The position numbers were made by a program, and so were the translations under genes. 64,000 nt of DNA. Origin: Branchiostoma floridae (taxonomy: Eukaryota > Chordata > Leptocardii > Amphioxiformes > Branchiostomatidae). The stretch spans positions 22,101,602-22,165,601 of the forward strand of contig NC_049979.1 in the NCBI RefSeq assembly GCF_000003815.2. Direction: 5' to 3'. This document shows positions 47,941-61,026 of the stretch, piece after piece; the stretch's first letter is position 1, and every line of letters begins with the position of its first letter. Below the pieces are notes generated by a model, which was not told the DNA's origin, ran no database searches, and saw nothing but the letters and a program-made list of their open reading frames with translations.

Positions 47941-49559
47941 TGTAAACGTGTGTACCGGTAGGTTTGGAGCTGCGGGTTTGCACACACCAGTGAGTGAAAC
48001 CGAGCTTGTCTGTCCACACCTACTAGATGTGTGACACCATAATCCCCTTGAAGTGACTGAGGATCCCAGGTCCGGCTACTGGATTTACGCAGGGGCTGGC
48101 CACCATGCAGTAGAGATTACACAAGTGGTCACTTTGGCACGAGCTAAAACTGGACACGCTTCTAATCCTATCCACGATGTACGAAGCGACTCACAAGCGT
48201 AACAAGTTTCCCATGAAATCAGAGAACCTATGAGGCTGCTTTCTTTGTAAAATCGCTCTGGCTTACGTTGTGTGCATCTGAGATGCCTCTGAATATTCTG
48301 GTGAGTGGTTCTTTATCCTCGCTGCTTGACAATAAATCCATCGTAAAAACACGTCGTTAGCACCCATTGGAGACAAATCCCTGCCTGAGACCCTCGCACT
48401 GATCCCATATCCTTAATTCACGACGTCGCCAGTTTTCGATTTCGGCTATTTTCGGAGAGAATCGATCCACACAAAAAACGGTAACAATGCCAGAATTTAC
48501 AATTGTTGTTTGGGTGACAAACACGTAAAAGAAGGTGCTAAGAAGGCGTAGATTGACTCCATTCGTATGAAAATTTCCACATTGGCTTCCCTTAATTTTT
48601 TTGTCAACGGTTCTGTGTGGTGAGAACAATAGCTTTGTTGATTGTACTTCTATGGCTTCTCTCAATTCTTACCTGGATGTAAATAATACAAAGCGACACA
48701 ATTTAGGCGAGGCCTTTGAACAGACGCCTAAAAGACAGAGACCGTTTCTTGAGTACCGGTTTCCGGTACCTGTCGAGACGATAATAAGGTGAAACTGTAG
48801 TGTTAGCCCCAGGGAATAATGGTTGGATGGTTGCCACCCCTACCTGCCCTACAAGGACACCAGAGAACTACTAGAGTGTTTACGGATGCCATTGCGGTCC
48901 CCTGTGTGGAAAGCTGCTGTTTTTTGTCCGTGACTGTGTTATGAAGGGGAACCGAGTTAGTTTAGACTCCAGTTGTTATGCAGACCGCCTCCAGTCGAAA
49001 GTAGCAAGAGGTCGCAACGCTTCAAGAAACTAAACATGCACCTCTCCCGTCGAGCTTTGCAACAACCCCGATAGGATCTCCAAGCAGATACGGGGATTGG
49101 AAGATTGCTCAATTTCTATCACAGCTGAAGACTGCTGTCTAGAAAAAAAATAAGATAAACGGAATAGTCAGAAACGTTTGCGACATTCATCGTTTCAATC
49201 GTATGTACTGGTAATCGTTACCGACACAGTTTAGGTTTCATTTGGTTGTGGTGGCCCCTTGTAGGTACCCCTAGACAGAGCGCCTTCAGCTGTAATTTGT
49301 CATGTCCGTATTGAATAATGATTGATGTCCCCGACAGGCAGTCCTGATGTATAATTCCATCGTTGAAATCGACATCGCCTAAGGACGAAGAGGTCTATCG
49401 TGTGTGTGTGTGTGGGGGGGGGGGGGTATTGTTTGTTATCTTGACTTGTTGCAAGATACCAAACTGTTAGAAGCTGCAAAATAAGTAAATATTTAAGTTT
49501 CAAATAAAAACTAGAAAGGCCGACATTTGCTTGAGAGCAAATACAGCATATTTCAGCCA

Positions 49560-50005
49560 TCTCTCTCCCCTTCCAGTGCATCCCATATGAATTTGCACAA
49601 TAGACCAATCCAGAAATACTCGAATTGAAAACATGACATTTTGAATAAGAAACCCAGTCCAAAATTGACTTTTGAAAAAGGCTGCATTAAAAATGGAATT
49701 TTGAATCATCACCCGTCCAAAACTGAATTTGAACACACACCCCCGAGCAAGAATGTAGTCTTCCTGTGGTACCCCTATGTAGAGCGGAGCAGTTTGACAT
49801 AATTACCAAAGTCCTAAAATGAATTTTAAGAAAAATGCCCCCTCCAAGCAATAATGGACTCTTCCAACACACCCTATGTAAAATTGCAAATTAGACCAGT
49901 CCAAAAATACTTCCACTAAAAGACTTACATAATCACGAAAGTCCAAAAATGAATTACAAAAAAAAGAACCCCTCCGTGCAAGAATGGGCTCTTCCAGATA
50001 ACACC
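49560..50005. repeat. Diverged tandem repeat, about 100-130 bp period
   Basis: CAAGAATG.A.TCTTCC recurs at about 49750, 49850 and 49980. CCCTATGTA...TTGCA recurs at 49583 (CCATATGAATTTGCA), 49771 and 49872. AGACCA.TCCA.AAATACT recurs at 49602 and 49893. Imperfect unit lengths point to an old array, not a simple microsatellite. Confidence 0.65.
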
Positions 50006-50179
50006 AGGCTCGCTGATTGGCTGACAAATCCTACACAGAATATTGATTTAGGCTAAGTGATTGGTTGCATATTCAATCAAGTTATATAGACATGTACAAT
50101 AGCCCTGCAGGTGCATAGTTCAGAGTCCATTGAGTCCTTGAGGTCATTGACCCCTCTGGCCATTGGAAAATGACCCAAA

Positions 50180-50770
50180 AAATCCCTAAATAAATCATTT
50201 TGAAGTGGTTCATGCCAAACATTATACGTGGGTCATTTGAATAAATATGTAGTGCACATCTTCACCAAAATTTAGGTCATTTGGTTGTTAAACCAGGGTA
50301 CAGGAGCCAAAAGTGTACTTTTTAGGGGCAAAAAAATCACAAAATAAAGCATTTTCTTGTTATGTTTGCCAAAAATGTTATTGAATTTATATGGGCAAAT
50401 GATCAAGGCAACTCTATTCCAAATTTCAGGTCATTTGATTCTAAAACTAGGGTACTGGAGCCCAAAGTGTACTTTTTTGTCAAAAAAATGCCAGAAAAAT
50501 CGAAAATTAGGCATTTTGTTGTACTGTATGCCAAAATTGTTATTGAATCTATATGGAAATATGTTCAAGGAACCTTTATACCAATTTTCAGGTCATTCGG
50601 TTGTAATACCAGGGTACAGGGGGCCAAATCATACATAAAAATTGACAAAACCTCAATAAAATCATTTTAAAGGCAGATATGAAAAAAATGGAAAAAAAGC
50701 ACGAGGGTATAGGCCCACTCTACCCTTGTACCAAATTTCAGATCATTCGGTTCAGGAACGACGGAGATGA
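50180..50770 (+). repeat. Tandem repeat, about 155-bp period, four diverged units
   Basis: The word AAATTTCAGGTCATTYGGTT recurs with its GGTCAT or GATCAT core at 50275, 50429, 50591 and 50741 (spacings 154, 162 and 150). Between cores the units share CCAGGGTACAGGAGCCAAA, GTGTACTTTTT and TGCCAAAAATGTTATTGAAT. The last core runs into a unique tail, GAACGACGGAGATGAATCAC, ending near the GAAATATAA at 50860. Confidence 0.8.
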
Positions 50771-51924
50771 ATCACTTTGAAGATTTGACAGGAGAAAGAA
50801 AGAAGAAACATTACGAATACAATATATTTCACCATACCTATGGTATGGCTGAAATATAAAAACATCGGAAAATAGATACCATTGAGTGATATGTTCCCGA
50901 ATCAAAAGGAAAGATGCCAAATGCAGAAATAAAGAATCTATTGTTGGATATACAATGTTTTCTCTGTGTGTGTACATGTTTTAGTCATTCATTCAACCTT
51001 CCTGACCACTAAGATTTCATAATAAAGGCATTTCTTTTACCAAATTCCTTTTTCTTCACATTTGTTTTTATTAAGTTGATAAGAGTACAGCAGAGAAACA
51101 CAGTTGAGCACTTGATAGTTCTAGTGAAAGCGTCAAATCGGAATTTTATCCGTTCTCTGGCGCGTTGTCTTCAACAATAGGCCGTAACAATACCCGATGC
51201 AAAAATAGATTATGATCTACGGTACGTTGAATGAATAATTAATTCGTCGAAGAATGCTTCTGTGATTATCTTACCTGCAACGTGAAAGGGGCTTTTACGT
51301 CCATGTGATGTATATTGTTCATGAAGCTGTGGTTAGAAGGAAATACCTACTCGCAGTTGTGTAAAGCTTAGGCACAGACATTTAATGTTATTTCAGTTTA
51401 GATTCGATATTTAACTAACAAACAGCTGTGTCCAGCCGGATGAAGAGCAGCTGGACAGGTCATCCCACAGGGAGTGACCAGGTGCAGTCATATCTTCACG
51501 GTTTGGCTGTAGATGTGCAGTGACCACTGGCTTAATCCTCTCGCTTGCTGACCGGCTGCCATTTACAACAATCTTTATTGTCCCTATAAAAGTATGGCGA
51601 CTTTAGCTATTTGTGGACAGTAAGATTTATCTCCTAGAGTGTAATTGAATTCATTTGTAGGATGGATTGTATTAATTTCTTATGAACAAACAGAAAGAAA
51701 GGTGAACAGCTTTGAGTGCTTATCATCATATCGTGAACAATCCACGATAAATCTTATTTTTTACATGATCTTGAGTGGTACTCATTCCGTCTTCCATACA
51801 TGAGATTTATCGGCCTTCCGAACATAATTAGAACAAAAGCTATCTAACACGCAAAAATCGTGACCAGGGCTTGTTCAGAACACGAGATAGCAAAAACAGA
51901 AGTTACACTGCAGTATTAAGGGAA

Positions 51925-52065
51925 GCCGCTAGGGGGCCCAACATATAATCATTTTTAGCTTTTGTCTCATCCCTCCTACAAAGTATGAAACCAATCCACC
52001 CAGCCGTTCCTGAGTTATCTTGTTGACACAAACACACAGACACAAAACAAAAATATAACCTCCGT
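51925..52065 (-). repeat. Dispersed repeat family B (copy 2)
   Basis: On the minus strand: GGAGGTTATATTTTTGTTTT, TGTCTGTGTGTTTGTGTCAA, CAAGATAACTCAGGAACGGC, TGGGTGGATTGG, then TGGGCCCCCTAGCGGC. The order of blocks matches copy 1 at 29 kb. It looks like the tail of a mobile element whose body is absent. Confidence 0.65.
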
Positions 52066-52599
52066 GAATATTTCATCTAGGTAATATCACGACATTTAAA
52101 AAAAACGGCTCAAGAATTCTATGGAACATATTGTATCCGCCTACACGTAACTCTCTGTGCAACTCCCTCCTCTGAACTATCGCTGAATCAGCCGGTTCAA
52201 ATCGGTTCCTCCCGTGAATCCTACAGGACAAGTCATTAATAAACGTTTCTGTGTGAGATTGGATACATGCCCCTGTGCCAGTATATAGAGACATCAGTAA
52301 TTTACCGGTATTATCAAACGTTGCTACCGCAGTGACTTAAGCGTACAGGATATTAGCAATCCCTATTAAGGCTTCTATCAATCTTCTGATCCCCCCGGGA
52401 CAACATAAACCTATTTTCGAGCAGAGTCTTAAAATCATTACGACACTCAATGTATGATGCTAACACTGATTCAAAAAGCAATTCATCTGGAGCTATTTCC
52501 GCTTACTGGATGCATGCCATGGTTGTAGAAGTATACTTTGGTAAATAGACATGTTCGTCATACTTAAGTTTTCTAAGAGTGTGTACAATGTTAAGTGTT

Positions 52600-52872
52600 A
52601 ACGGCCGCGTGGCGCGTTGGTACACCCGATCCCTCGATCTCGGAAGTTAAGCAACGCGCGGTCCGGATAGTGCTTGGATGGGGGACCAACCAAAGACGTC
52701 CGGGTTGCTGTAGCCTCACGAAGCTTTCCACGACATCGTCTTCCGGGAGGGACGTAAAACGGGGTCCCGTGCTCGAGGAGGTGCCTCGACCACGTTAAAC
52801 AGCCTCATTACCCTCACTTTGGGTACCTACTGGCTGCAAAATACACCCGATATTAAATTATTATTATTATCT
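52600..52872 (+). mobile_element. 5S rRNA-headed SINE (SINE3 type)
   Basis: The first about 117 bp are 5S rRNA-like: GATCTCGGAAGTTAAGCAAC (box A region), then GATAGTGCTTGGATGGGGGA (box C region), then GGGTTGCTGTAGCC at the 3' end. The body follows with GGGACGTAAAACGGGGTCCC and GACCACGTTAAACAGCCTC. It ends in a short ATT repeat (52852-52872), as in LINE-mobilised SINEs. The 5' part of the 5S molecule is diverged (GGCGCGTTGGTACACCC), so it is not a working 5S gene. Confidence 0.82.
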
Positions 52873-53621
52873 ATCTGAGGTATGACCGATCGGTTTTCTT
52901 TTAATCAAAAGAAGAAAAAAAGTTGTACTCCACTAATGAAACTCACCCCTTAGTTCGAACAGGAGTTACTCATGACGCTAGAAACGTTAATATAGAAACG
53001 TTGATATATTTTTTGCCCAATACGGTAAAAGGGCAGTTGATAAATTTCATGTCATGTGTACCTCAATTTCCTTACACCGACCAGCTTTCTGCTAAAGGCC
53101 AAGCGGCCGATTGATCACTTTCTGCTGCAGGACTGTTGGGATCGATGCGCCCTCCCCAGACTGACACTGCAGTGAGTCAGCCTGGCGACATCATCATCTG
53201 TGTCTCATCCCTGATCTCCGAGAATCCCGGGGGACAGCTGACCTGGAACTGACTCATCAACCAACTATGTTTCTATGTTCCTGAACATGTATCATATATG
53301 ACTGGCGAAAGCGTTCCAAATGTCTTCATCATTGTGTATGTTTGAGAGAGAAAAAAAGTCATCATTGAAAAAAGGTTGATGAGGTACATTCCTATGAAAA
53401 AAAATGTGTGAGAAAAGCACTTTTATCACTGAGTTCCACTGTGCTTAGTGAGTAGGTAGCACAGGGTTAATATGTCGTCTATACTATGACAATTACCAGT
53501 GTCCATTCTGCATGCTCCATTGGACAAACAACCAAGCGGAAAAGGGAAGAATTAACAGTTTTTACATTATATGTTTGTACCCGTCTACTCACGGATAGCG
53601 ACTCATACAACTGATAATAGT

Positions 53622-53675
53622 GATGAAGATGATGATGATGATGGTGGTGATAATGATGATGATGATGATAATGAA
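53622..53675 (+). repeat. ATG/GAT trinucleotide microsatellite
   Basis: Runs of GATGATGATG broken by GGTGGTGATA. It gives chance poly-Met and poly-His frames. Confidence 0.9.
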
Positions 53676-56056
53676 CGTCCTTATTGTACATGCTATCCCA
53701 ATGGATGAATGCAGGTTGATTAAGGCGCATCAAATATTTTCAGTACCTTTCGTGCCCTTGAATTGGATGGGAAATTTTCCTTCCATGTCACTTCTATCAC
53801 TAATATATAAAGTGCAATCTATAATCAAATCAAATGCAATTCGTCTTGTATTTCATTGACTATACGGAGTCCATGTATTCGGTGTTCTTGTTTCTGTTAG
53901 TTCGTGTTTATTTGAATACATTTTCAGTAGATTGGCATTTATTCAGTGTGAAGATGACCGCGAAGATCAGATTTGCCAGAGTGACAGAAAGTACAGTTCA
54001 GAGTTGATAGAACTAGTCGTTCATCAGACATGATGACAGACAGTCGATGAAAGAGGCCGCTTATTCTCGGAGAGGCGTTGTTCACAGTCTCTACTGTTTA
54101 TCTGTGTTTACGCAGTTACACTTTCTTTTCTACTAGTTACGTTGAGTGACAGGATGTGGCCTCATTTGCATAAAGAACGAACTACAATCAAACCATGGCC
54201 AGACATGCATGTATGCAAATTCTTTGTTCCAGATGAGTGGCAATATCTCACTATACTGTTTCTAAATCCATGTTGACTCGGTCCCAAATCCCCCTACCTG
54301 CCGACCGGTTCTCCCCCGGGACCTGTTGTGTAAATACGGCTGAGATTCAGGTGATGTCGATAATGTGCTGTTGTCTGCAGACAATACGCCGACTCAGGTG
54401 ATCTGGTCTCGGCAGGTTTATTGTCACAATACGAGGAGGCCCGGCCAACTATGGAAAGGTTTTTCGGACAACACTCTTGCATCAGCACATTGCGTTGACT
54501 CGCGATCGTGTCATATTAGGTTGACATCTCACGCACATAGAATGTGGTCTCATGTCTATCCTTGTCCTGTTTACCACTAAAATTGTAGACGACATGCGTT
54601 TTTAGATCCGCCAGGCTAGCCTACCAACACTGCAACACCACATATCGTTTCTGAACCGGAAGCTTTTAAGTCGTAACCGTACTCGCGTATCGACCGAGTC
54701 GGTCCTCGTTTTTACATTAGTTCGAACGTGACCGATTTCATTAGTTGATGTTCCACCCCCCACATATAGTTCAGTGGGGCACGGCTTTCCCGTCTGTTCC
54801 GTGTGCCGGACCTGAGGAGGATGTCTGTATTATGGTATTGTCGATGCCAATCAACATCGTTACTGGTGTGTGCCGCTGTTTCACAGGGAGCGTTCATGGC
54901 CGCCTTGGTCTTCAACGTATAGATTTTCTGTTATCTCATTTAGATGCAAATTGGTCCCACCCTTAACCTTGACTGCCGTCGGTGGCAGAGATGGATTTTT
55001 CCCAGTGGTGCTTTTATCATGACGTTTGTCCTTGACCAAATAAGGTATACAGCATTGTGTGATAACATACTCATTTGATTTACCATATATTTGATTATAG
55101 ATATCTACGTTTCGTGACTTTTATTCAACATATGATCTTGCTGTTATGTCTTTAACGAAGTACCTATGATACACCCAATGTACGTCGCCGTGAAAATATG
55201 TAAAACCTCAGAAATTGTATGTACGCTTCCGTAATATAGACATAATGTTGATTGTTGAATACAATATCACGTTTGTTTATGTATCAATTTTGTAACAAGT
55301 GAGTCCGATAAACAACCCGGTGCTCTTGGTCGCCTACCAAGCGCCTCAAAGTAGAACACTGTACCGACAGAATTTCTCCACGTACTATCAAAGACTGGAA
55401 GTCGAACCATGGACATATCTTTAAAATTCAATCTGACTCAGCTCTGTCGGCATAACCACCCTCAGCAAATTGCTCATAACTTAAGGTGACACAATCTTAA
55501 AAGCGCCGAACGCGGTCATCTCAATAGAGAGAAGAACATAATCAAGTTGTAATTGTGACAATCACGCACAGACAGGCACCAAAGTCCGGTCGAAGCCATG
55601 ATAGTCTCCTTTACTCCCTCTCTACCAATTGCCTTTTGTGCGTGGCTGTGAGTATTGAGCGATAGTCTGCATTCTCCACTCCCGTACTTTGCCAAATCAA
55701 TCTCCATCTGACATGAATTACCAAAATTCGATACCGTGTGGTGCTTAATGCAGGCGGAGTATCTGATTGTCAATTCTAACAGCGTCTAAGGGCGCGCTCA
55801 ACCCATCTTTGAGAGGTAGAGTGCCTTTATGAAATTGAATTTCATCGGAATATTACATGGCGTAAGTCTCATCATGGAAACTGCACGGTAATTGATCGTC
55901 CTCTGGGATCAACATGGGGGAGGATTTTTCAGATTATGAGTCGTCTGGTTTGTGTAGCCGGGGCCGGGAGGGTTGGGTGTTGCCTGAAGTTAGGGTTTAG
56001 AATCATCTTTGGGATCAGCGTAGTGATTAAAAACGTTCCCTTGACCAAGAAGGTTA

Positions 56057-56356
56057 TGTTTATGTTCCGTTTGTGTATGTGTATGTGTGCGTGTACGTGT
56101 GCGTGTGCGTGTGTGTGTCTGTGTGTGTGTGTGTGCGCGTGCTTGTGTGTGTTTGTGTGTGTGTGTGTGTGTTTGTGTGTATGTGTGTGTGTGTGTGTGT
56201 ATGTGTGTTTGTGCGTGCGTGCGTGTGTTTGTGCGTGCGTGTGTTTGTGCGTGCGTGTGTTTTTGCGTGTGTGTGTTTGTGCGTGCGTGTGTTTGTGCGT
56301 GCGTGCGTGCGTGTGTTTGTGCGTGCGTGCGTGTGTGTGTGTGTGTGTGTGTGTCT
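56057..56356 (+). repeat. Compound GT/GCGT/TTGT microsatellite, about 300 bp
   Basis: Alternating purine-pyrimidine (GT)n with higher-order GTGCGTGCGTGTGTTT units repeated about seven times in 56210-56335. All frames stay open and give Cys-Val or Thr-His repeats, which are artefacts. The sequence is prone to Z-DNA. Confidence 0.95.
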
Positions 56357-56439
56357 GTCTGATAATCAGATAACCGGATAATCACAATTTCGTGCTCTGG
56401 ATATTCTATGGTCGTGATTTTAGAATAGTTCATAATTAT

Positions 56440-56490
56440 TGGGGCAGAGAGAAATTGATGTGAGTTTGGGCCCCCTACCGGCATTTGGAA
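56440..56490 (+). repeat. Dispersed repeat family B (fragment 3)
   Basis: GAGTTTGGGCCCCCTACCGG matches the TGGGCCCCCTARCGGC core of family B. The GT microsatellite stands upstream where the other copies have their GT-rich head. Confidence 0.45.
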
Positions 56491-57214
56491 CTGCAGGAAC
56501 TGATTATGTTCACACTTCTTAAGAGAATACCCTGTGAAAGGGTTGACAGGTCGTCATAATTTTGGTCCTGTAGATAACCTAAGTGATAATATAAATCAAT
56601 ATCTAATCCGCATGACTAATGAGGAAATTCTATAAATCCGTTGCATTTCATATGACTATTAAACATGTGATATATGTAACGGAGAAAGCCAAGCCTGTCA
56701 GTAGATATGAATTATGCAACTGAAGACCGAAACTGAAAATATGCGTACTAGAGGAAATACAGATGGGAATTTCATTCTCGTGGCAGAAATACAGGAGAAC
56801 ATTAACCATCCAAATTATATAATCTATGAGGAAGTCCTACAATAGTCTTCATTGCCAATATAAGACTTTCATACTTTGAACAATTTGTGTTATGTGTTCA
56901 GAGAAGAAGAGCGACTGATAATTTATGCAAATGAATACCTTGTTTGTACAATCAACGAGAAACATTATCTGATATGTCACTCAAAAGGGTTAACATTATT
57001 TGGCGAGGGTATGAGGTCGTGGAACTCTAGTTTGAAGATGGAATCCTTAGTCGTAACAGGTACGACCTTCATCTTCTTCCCTTGTGGTTATCATGTTATA
57101 TGTGTATTTCCTGACTTAGTTGGTAACTACGTTACGTCCGGCGTTGTCTGATGAGTGATATAACTGAGATCATGGAGCCAAGTTTGGATATACTGTAAAA
57201 GGTAAAGGCAGTCC

Positions 57215-57485
57215 CATTGTATTTTGAGAGCCGTGGGGGCAGTGGGTTGTTATCCACTGTGTCTAGAGCACAGTATTGGAAGGTGGAGCCCAACACTTTC
57301 TATCCAACGCGTTTTACCTCCCCAATCGAAGCCAGGTGCCACTTTGTACACCTGAGAGGAGTGAGGAATGTCATACATGTATCAGGTGCCTTTCCCAAGG
57401 ACACAACATCTATAGCCAGATATGCTAGAAATTCCACCTGTAACCCCTCGACCCCATGTCTGCTAACCTAACCACATGGCTACTC
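57215..57485 (-). mobile_element. tRNA-headed SINE (copy 4)
   Basis: On the minus strand: GTAGCCATGTGGTTAGGTTA (A-box region), GGGGTCGAGGGGTTACAGG (decayed B box), GTTGTGTCCTTGGGAAAGGC (body motif shared with the other copies), then CACTCCTCTCAGGTGTACAA and GCACCTGGCTTCGATTGGGG. It is the longest body among the SINEs here. Confidence 0.7.
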
Positions 57486-59316
57486 GACGCCACTGATACA
57501 CTTTAAGTTGAATTAACTTTCCTCCATTGATGAGCCTGTAGAGGACAGGGGTGAGAGGTGGAAAGTGCTCTTCTTATAATCTACTGATTGTTCTTTTGTT
57601 AGACGCTAATCCGCTAAATGGAAGATGAGTGCTTCATTAAGACATATTTACCAACATGAGGCGTATTCTAAGTAGTACGTATTGAGCCGTGGAGTGGGGG
57701 TTAATAAGTGCTTAATTACCGTGTGATTGTCCGCTTCGTCTAGAAAATGCCGTTGACGATGTAGGTGTGGTGCTCTAAGTAATGACACTGCTAAGCCAGG
57801 CTTCACACACAAATAACACACAAAATTTCATATCGTCATCTTTTATTTAGTTTTACTTCAATAATCTATATTAGTTAAACCACTGTACTAGTTTGCTGTT
57901 AATTGCGAATCGTTAGTTGAAAAACACCCAACGATATACCCCATTCAATTCTTAAAATAGCAGATATTCCTCTCGACAACGAGCCACGCATTTAGTCACA
58001 TACTCATTCTCCCAAGTCCTGTCTATTCCCGGGGACCATTTACCTTACATCCTGTAGATTTCCCTCCCCCATCTACGACTCCCTATAGGAAAATCCTTTC
58101 CTATCCTCGCGAAGCACACCCCTGGGCCTAGAGAACACATCACGTAAGTTCGCTCCTGCCGTTTTACAACGTTTACGTAGAAATAATCCGCCTACAGCTG
58201 TCGGCACGTGTGAAGTGTAGATGTGTTCCCAACCCTGGATGGAGGGTTGATCCCCCGCCAAATTACTGATACATTCCTACCCCTGGACGTTAACGTTTAT
58301 TGACCCATTTCAACTGAACACCTGTCAGAGATAGGGTCTCAACAAATCACATTAGAATCCAACGAGACGAAAAACACCTCTTATATTTCATCCGTAAATA
58401 ATTTTAATCACGTTGAAGAATTACCAGATAGAAAGGTTCTTAATTCACAGCCAGGATTTTATGTCACACAGCACAAAAATCAATCAGCCTACGAGTCTGC
58501 TAGTCTGTGGAACACAAACTCTGCTGTCCAGGGCTGTAACTGGCCGACTAGACGTTGGGTGGGTTGCTATAGGCGAGATTCAATTATTCTACGAGTCTGT
58601 GATCTCTCATTTACGGCATCAATACGTCCGGTGCTCTCTCAATATCTTTAGATACTTTTAGATATTTTTAGATACCATCCGATGTTCGCACGTCCCCAAG
58701 CCACGTCCAATGTGACGGGGTAGATTTGTACTTCAAATAAACTCTCACGTCTCTTGCGATTTGCAAATGAAGAAGTTTGCAAGTTCGTGCCCGAGGGCTA
58801 ATTGCTAGTACATGGTATAAACATAGTAGATATACAAGTGACAATGGACAGTTATGAACAATATTCTACTCTAATACTAGTGTTGGTTATTTCTAAACAG
58901 GTTGGGTTTGACTTCTTTTTTTAAGCAAAGGGAGATGCGGCGACCTTTTGGCGATCAAAGTACGTACGGCCAAAGCTCGCCAACTGTGTAACCGACGCTT
59001 AGCGACAGCACTGGCTTTAATCAACCAACATATAAAGATTCCGTATATGAAATCTCCATGTCTAAAAAGCCATAATCAATCACGTGGTTAATCTGATTAT
59101 TACGCCCTGTTAGTGATTGCTATCATACCAAACATGCCCCCCTCCCCTCACTTCAAGAATAATTGATGCTTGAAGGTCAAAACAAAACAGATGACTCTTG
59201 TATTTCATCGCATTATGCTATCGTCCCAAAGGTGCCCCGGTACTGTCGAATTCTCCAAAACGTATTTTTCGCAGGTGGTCTACATACACTTGGATCTGGT
59301 ATTTCCACATACGATC

Positions 59317-59540
59317 TTGTCACATTGGTCGTGGGTCGTCGTACAATTTAGATCTCGAAAGAGTTTCGAGCAGCCGTGACATAACCAACCGCGGACAAGG
59401 AACTGAGACAGCCTTTTCGGCAGCCTTTAATTTTCGACAATTAAGGCAACCGAATCTTGTGCGACAAATGCACGAATATTTCAAGAATACCCTGGAGTTT
59501 GCGATCGCACGACGATAGCACGACGAATATGACAAGCCGA
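59317..59540. mobile_element. Foldback MITE family A, diverged copy 3 (about 225 bp)
   Basis: The left end has TTGTCACATTGGTCG then TCGTCGTACAA. The right end has GTTTGCGATCGCACGACGA and CACGACGAATATGACAA. Both match family A arms in opposite orientations. The internal sequence differs from copy 1. Confidence 0.65.
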
Positions 59541-60968
59541 CATGGGTCCTGCGACCCCAACCCAAGATTAGAGAACTGCTCACACTGAAGTGCGAAGAAC
59601 AGCCTGATGCAAGTACGTCCACAAATGCAATGTTAAAACATGCCTAGTGTAAATCAATTTCGTAAAGAATGTGCCATCCAAATCCAATTCTTTGTTTCAC
59701 TTTGCGATATTGAGTTATACCAGCAATGTCTTTTGCCCTTTGTTGCCCGCAGGAAAATGTATCTTTGGCTGTCATTTGGACCTTTCCTCGGTGTCCACAG
59801 TGTATGTCATATAGCCTCCTACGCACAAGATTTTAAATGGCAACATTTGTCACGGCATTACGGGGAGTTAAGTTATAGAGGTGACATCTATCCTACTCGG
59901 TCATGGACAAATGGTGTGTTTTCGATGTCACCAAACTTGCTACTCTTGTCTTCACACCTATTGATGATATGAGTTTGTCATGTATTCATGAAGTATACAA
60001 ATATCGCAGTTTTCTAACGCGCTGCCAAAGTACGTCATCCAAAATGACACTTCCTTCCCCATTTTGTTAATCTATGTTTTTTATGGTGAAAATTGTATTT
60101 TACGTGGAAATTGCATTTTATTTGGGAATTGCATTTTACTTTGAAGATAAGATCATGTCGTATATCTACAATGGTAAAGCAAAGGATATCATTTGCATAT
60201 TTAACGTTCATTCCCAATGCAGCAGATATTTCATGTCACATCATGACCTACTTACACAGGAGTTAACATGGAAACTACGTGTAGTAAAAATAGGCTCCTG
60301 CCTTAATATGACTATAATTGGGAGCATTCGGAAATCTGTATGGCGTTCTTAAGCCATCCCCGGGGGTAAAGCTGCTACGGTGATTGAACTATAAGTGGCA
60401 ATACACGTACAAGTAATGGAACAGTTTGGATAGTGATGAATTCTTTGGACCAAATCTGAACATTGTAGACCATGATGATAAACTCAGTAGCTTTTATGGG
60501 GTGTGAGAGGCGGATTAACCCACTATAGGTGGTACACCCCTACACCACCCCCAGGTTTAAGAAATGATCTTTTTCCTTTGACCCTCCACAGCCTTCGGAC
60601 CCAAAAGTGAAGCATCTCATTTTCCACCCATGATTATGCACTATTCATCAGTCGAAACGGAAGACTCGTCCTCGTGAATGGAGGGGAAGTTTCTATATTC
60701 ATGAGAAACGAGAGCTGCCAAATGATAGAGCAAACTGATAAAGCGCACATCTGACCTGGCCCTGAAGTGTGTGACCTTTCCTAAAAGGTTTGACAATACG
60801 TGTGTAAAAAATGTCAATGAAGACCGAGAGATCATGAATGTGTTACAAATTAAAATGTAATTTGAGCCGAATACTTTTGTCTTTTCATTGAAAACTTCTT
60901 CAGTATCAGTTTCCTAGTCTGGTGTATATGTAATTGCTGATCATGAATACCATAGGAGTCAGTCTTTT

Positions 60969-61026
60969 TAGCCTGGTGCCCGCTCGTGTTCATCATTGGT
61001 ACGCTGGGGAGTCCGCGTCCAGGCTA
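60969..61026. mobile_element. Foldback MITE family D (copy 3, short)
   Basis: TAGCCTGG at 60969-60976 and CCAGGCTA at 61019-61026 enclose a 42-base centre with weak internal pairing. It shares the same 8-bp ends as the other two copies. Confidence 0.5.

Noticed and set aside
52600-52716. A functional 5S rRNA gene
   Set aside because: The 5' third is too diverged and the sequence continues into a SINE body with an ATT tail instead of a T-run terminator.
55936-56484. Long Cys-Val and Thr-His repeat frames on both strands
   Set aside because: They are translations of the GT microsatellite.
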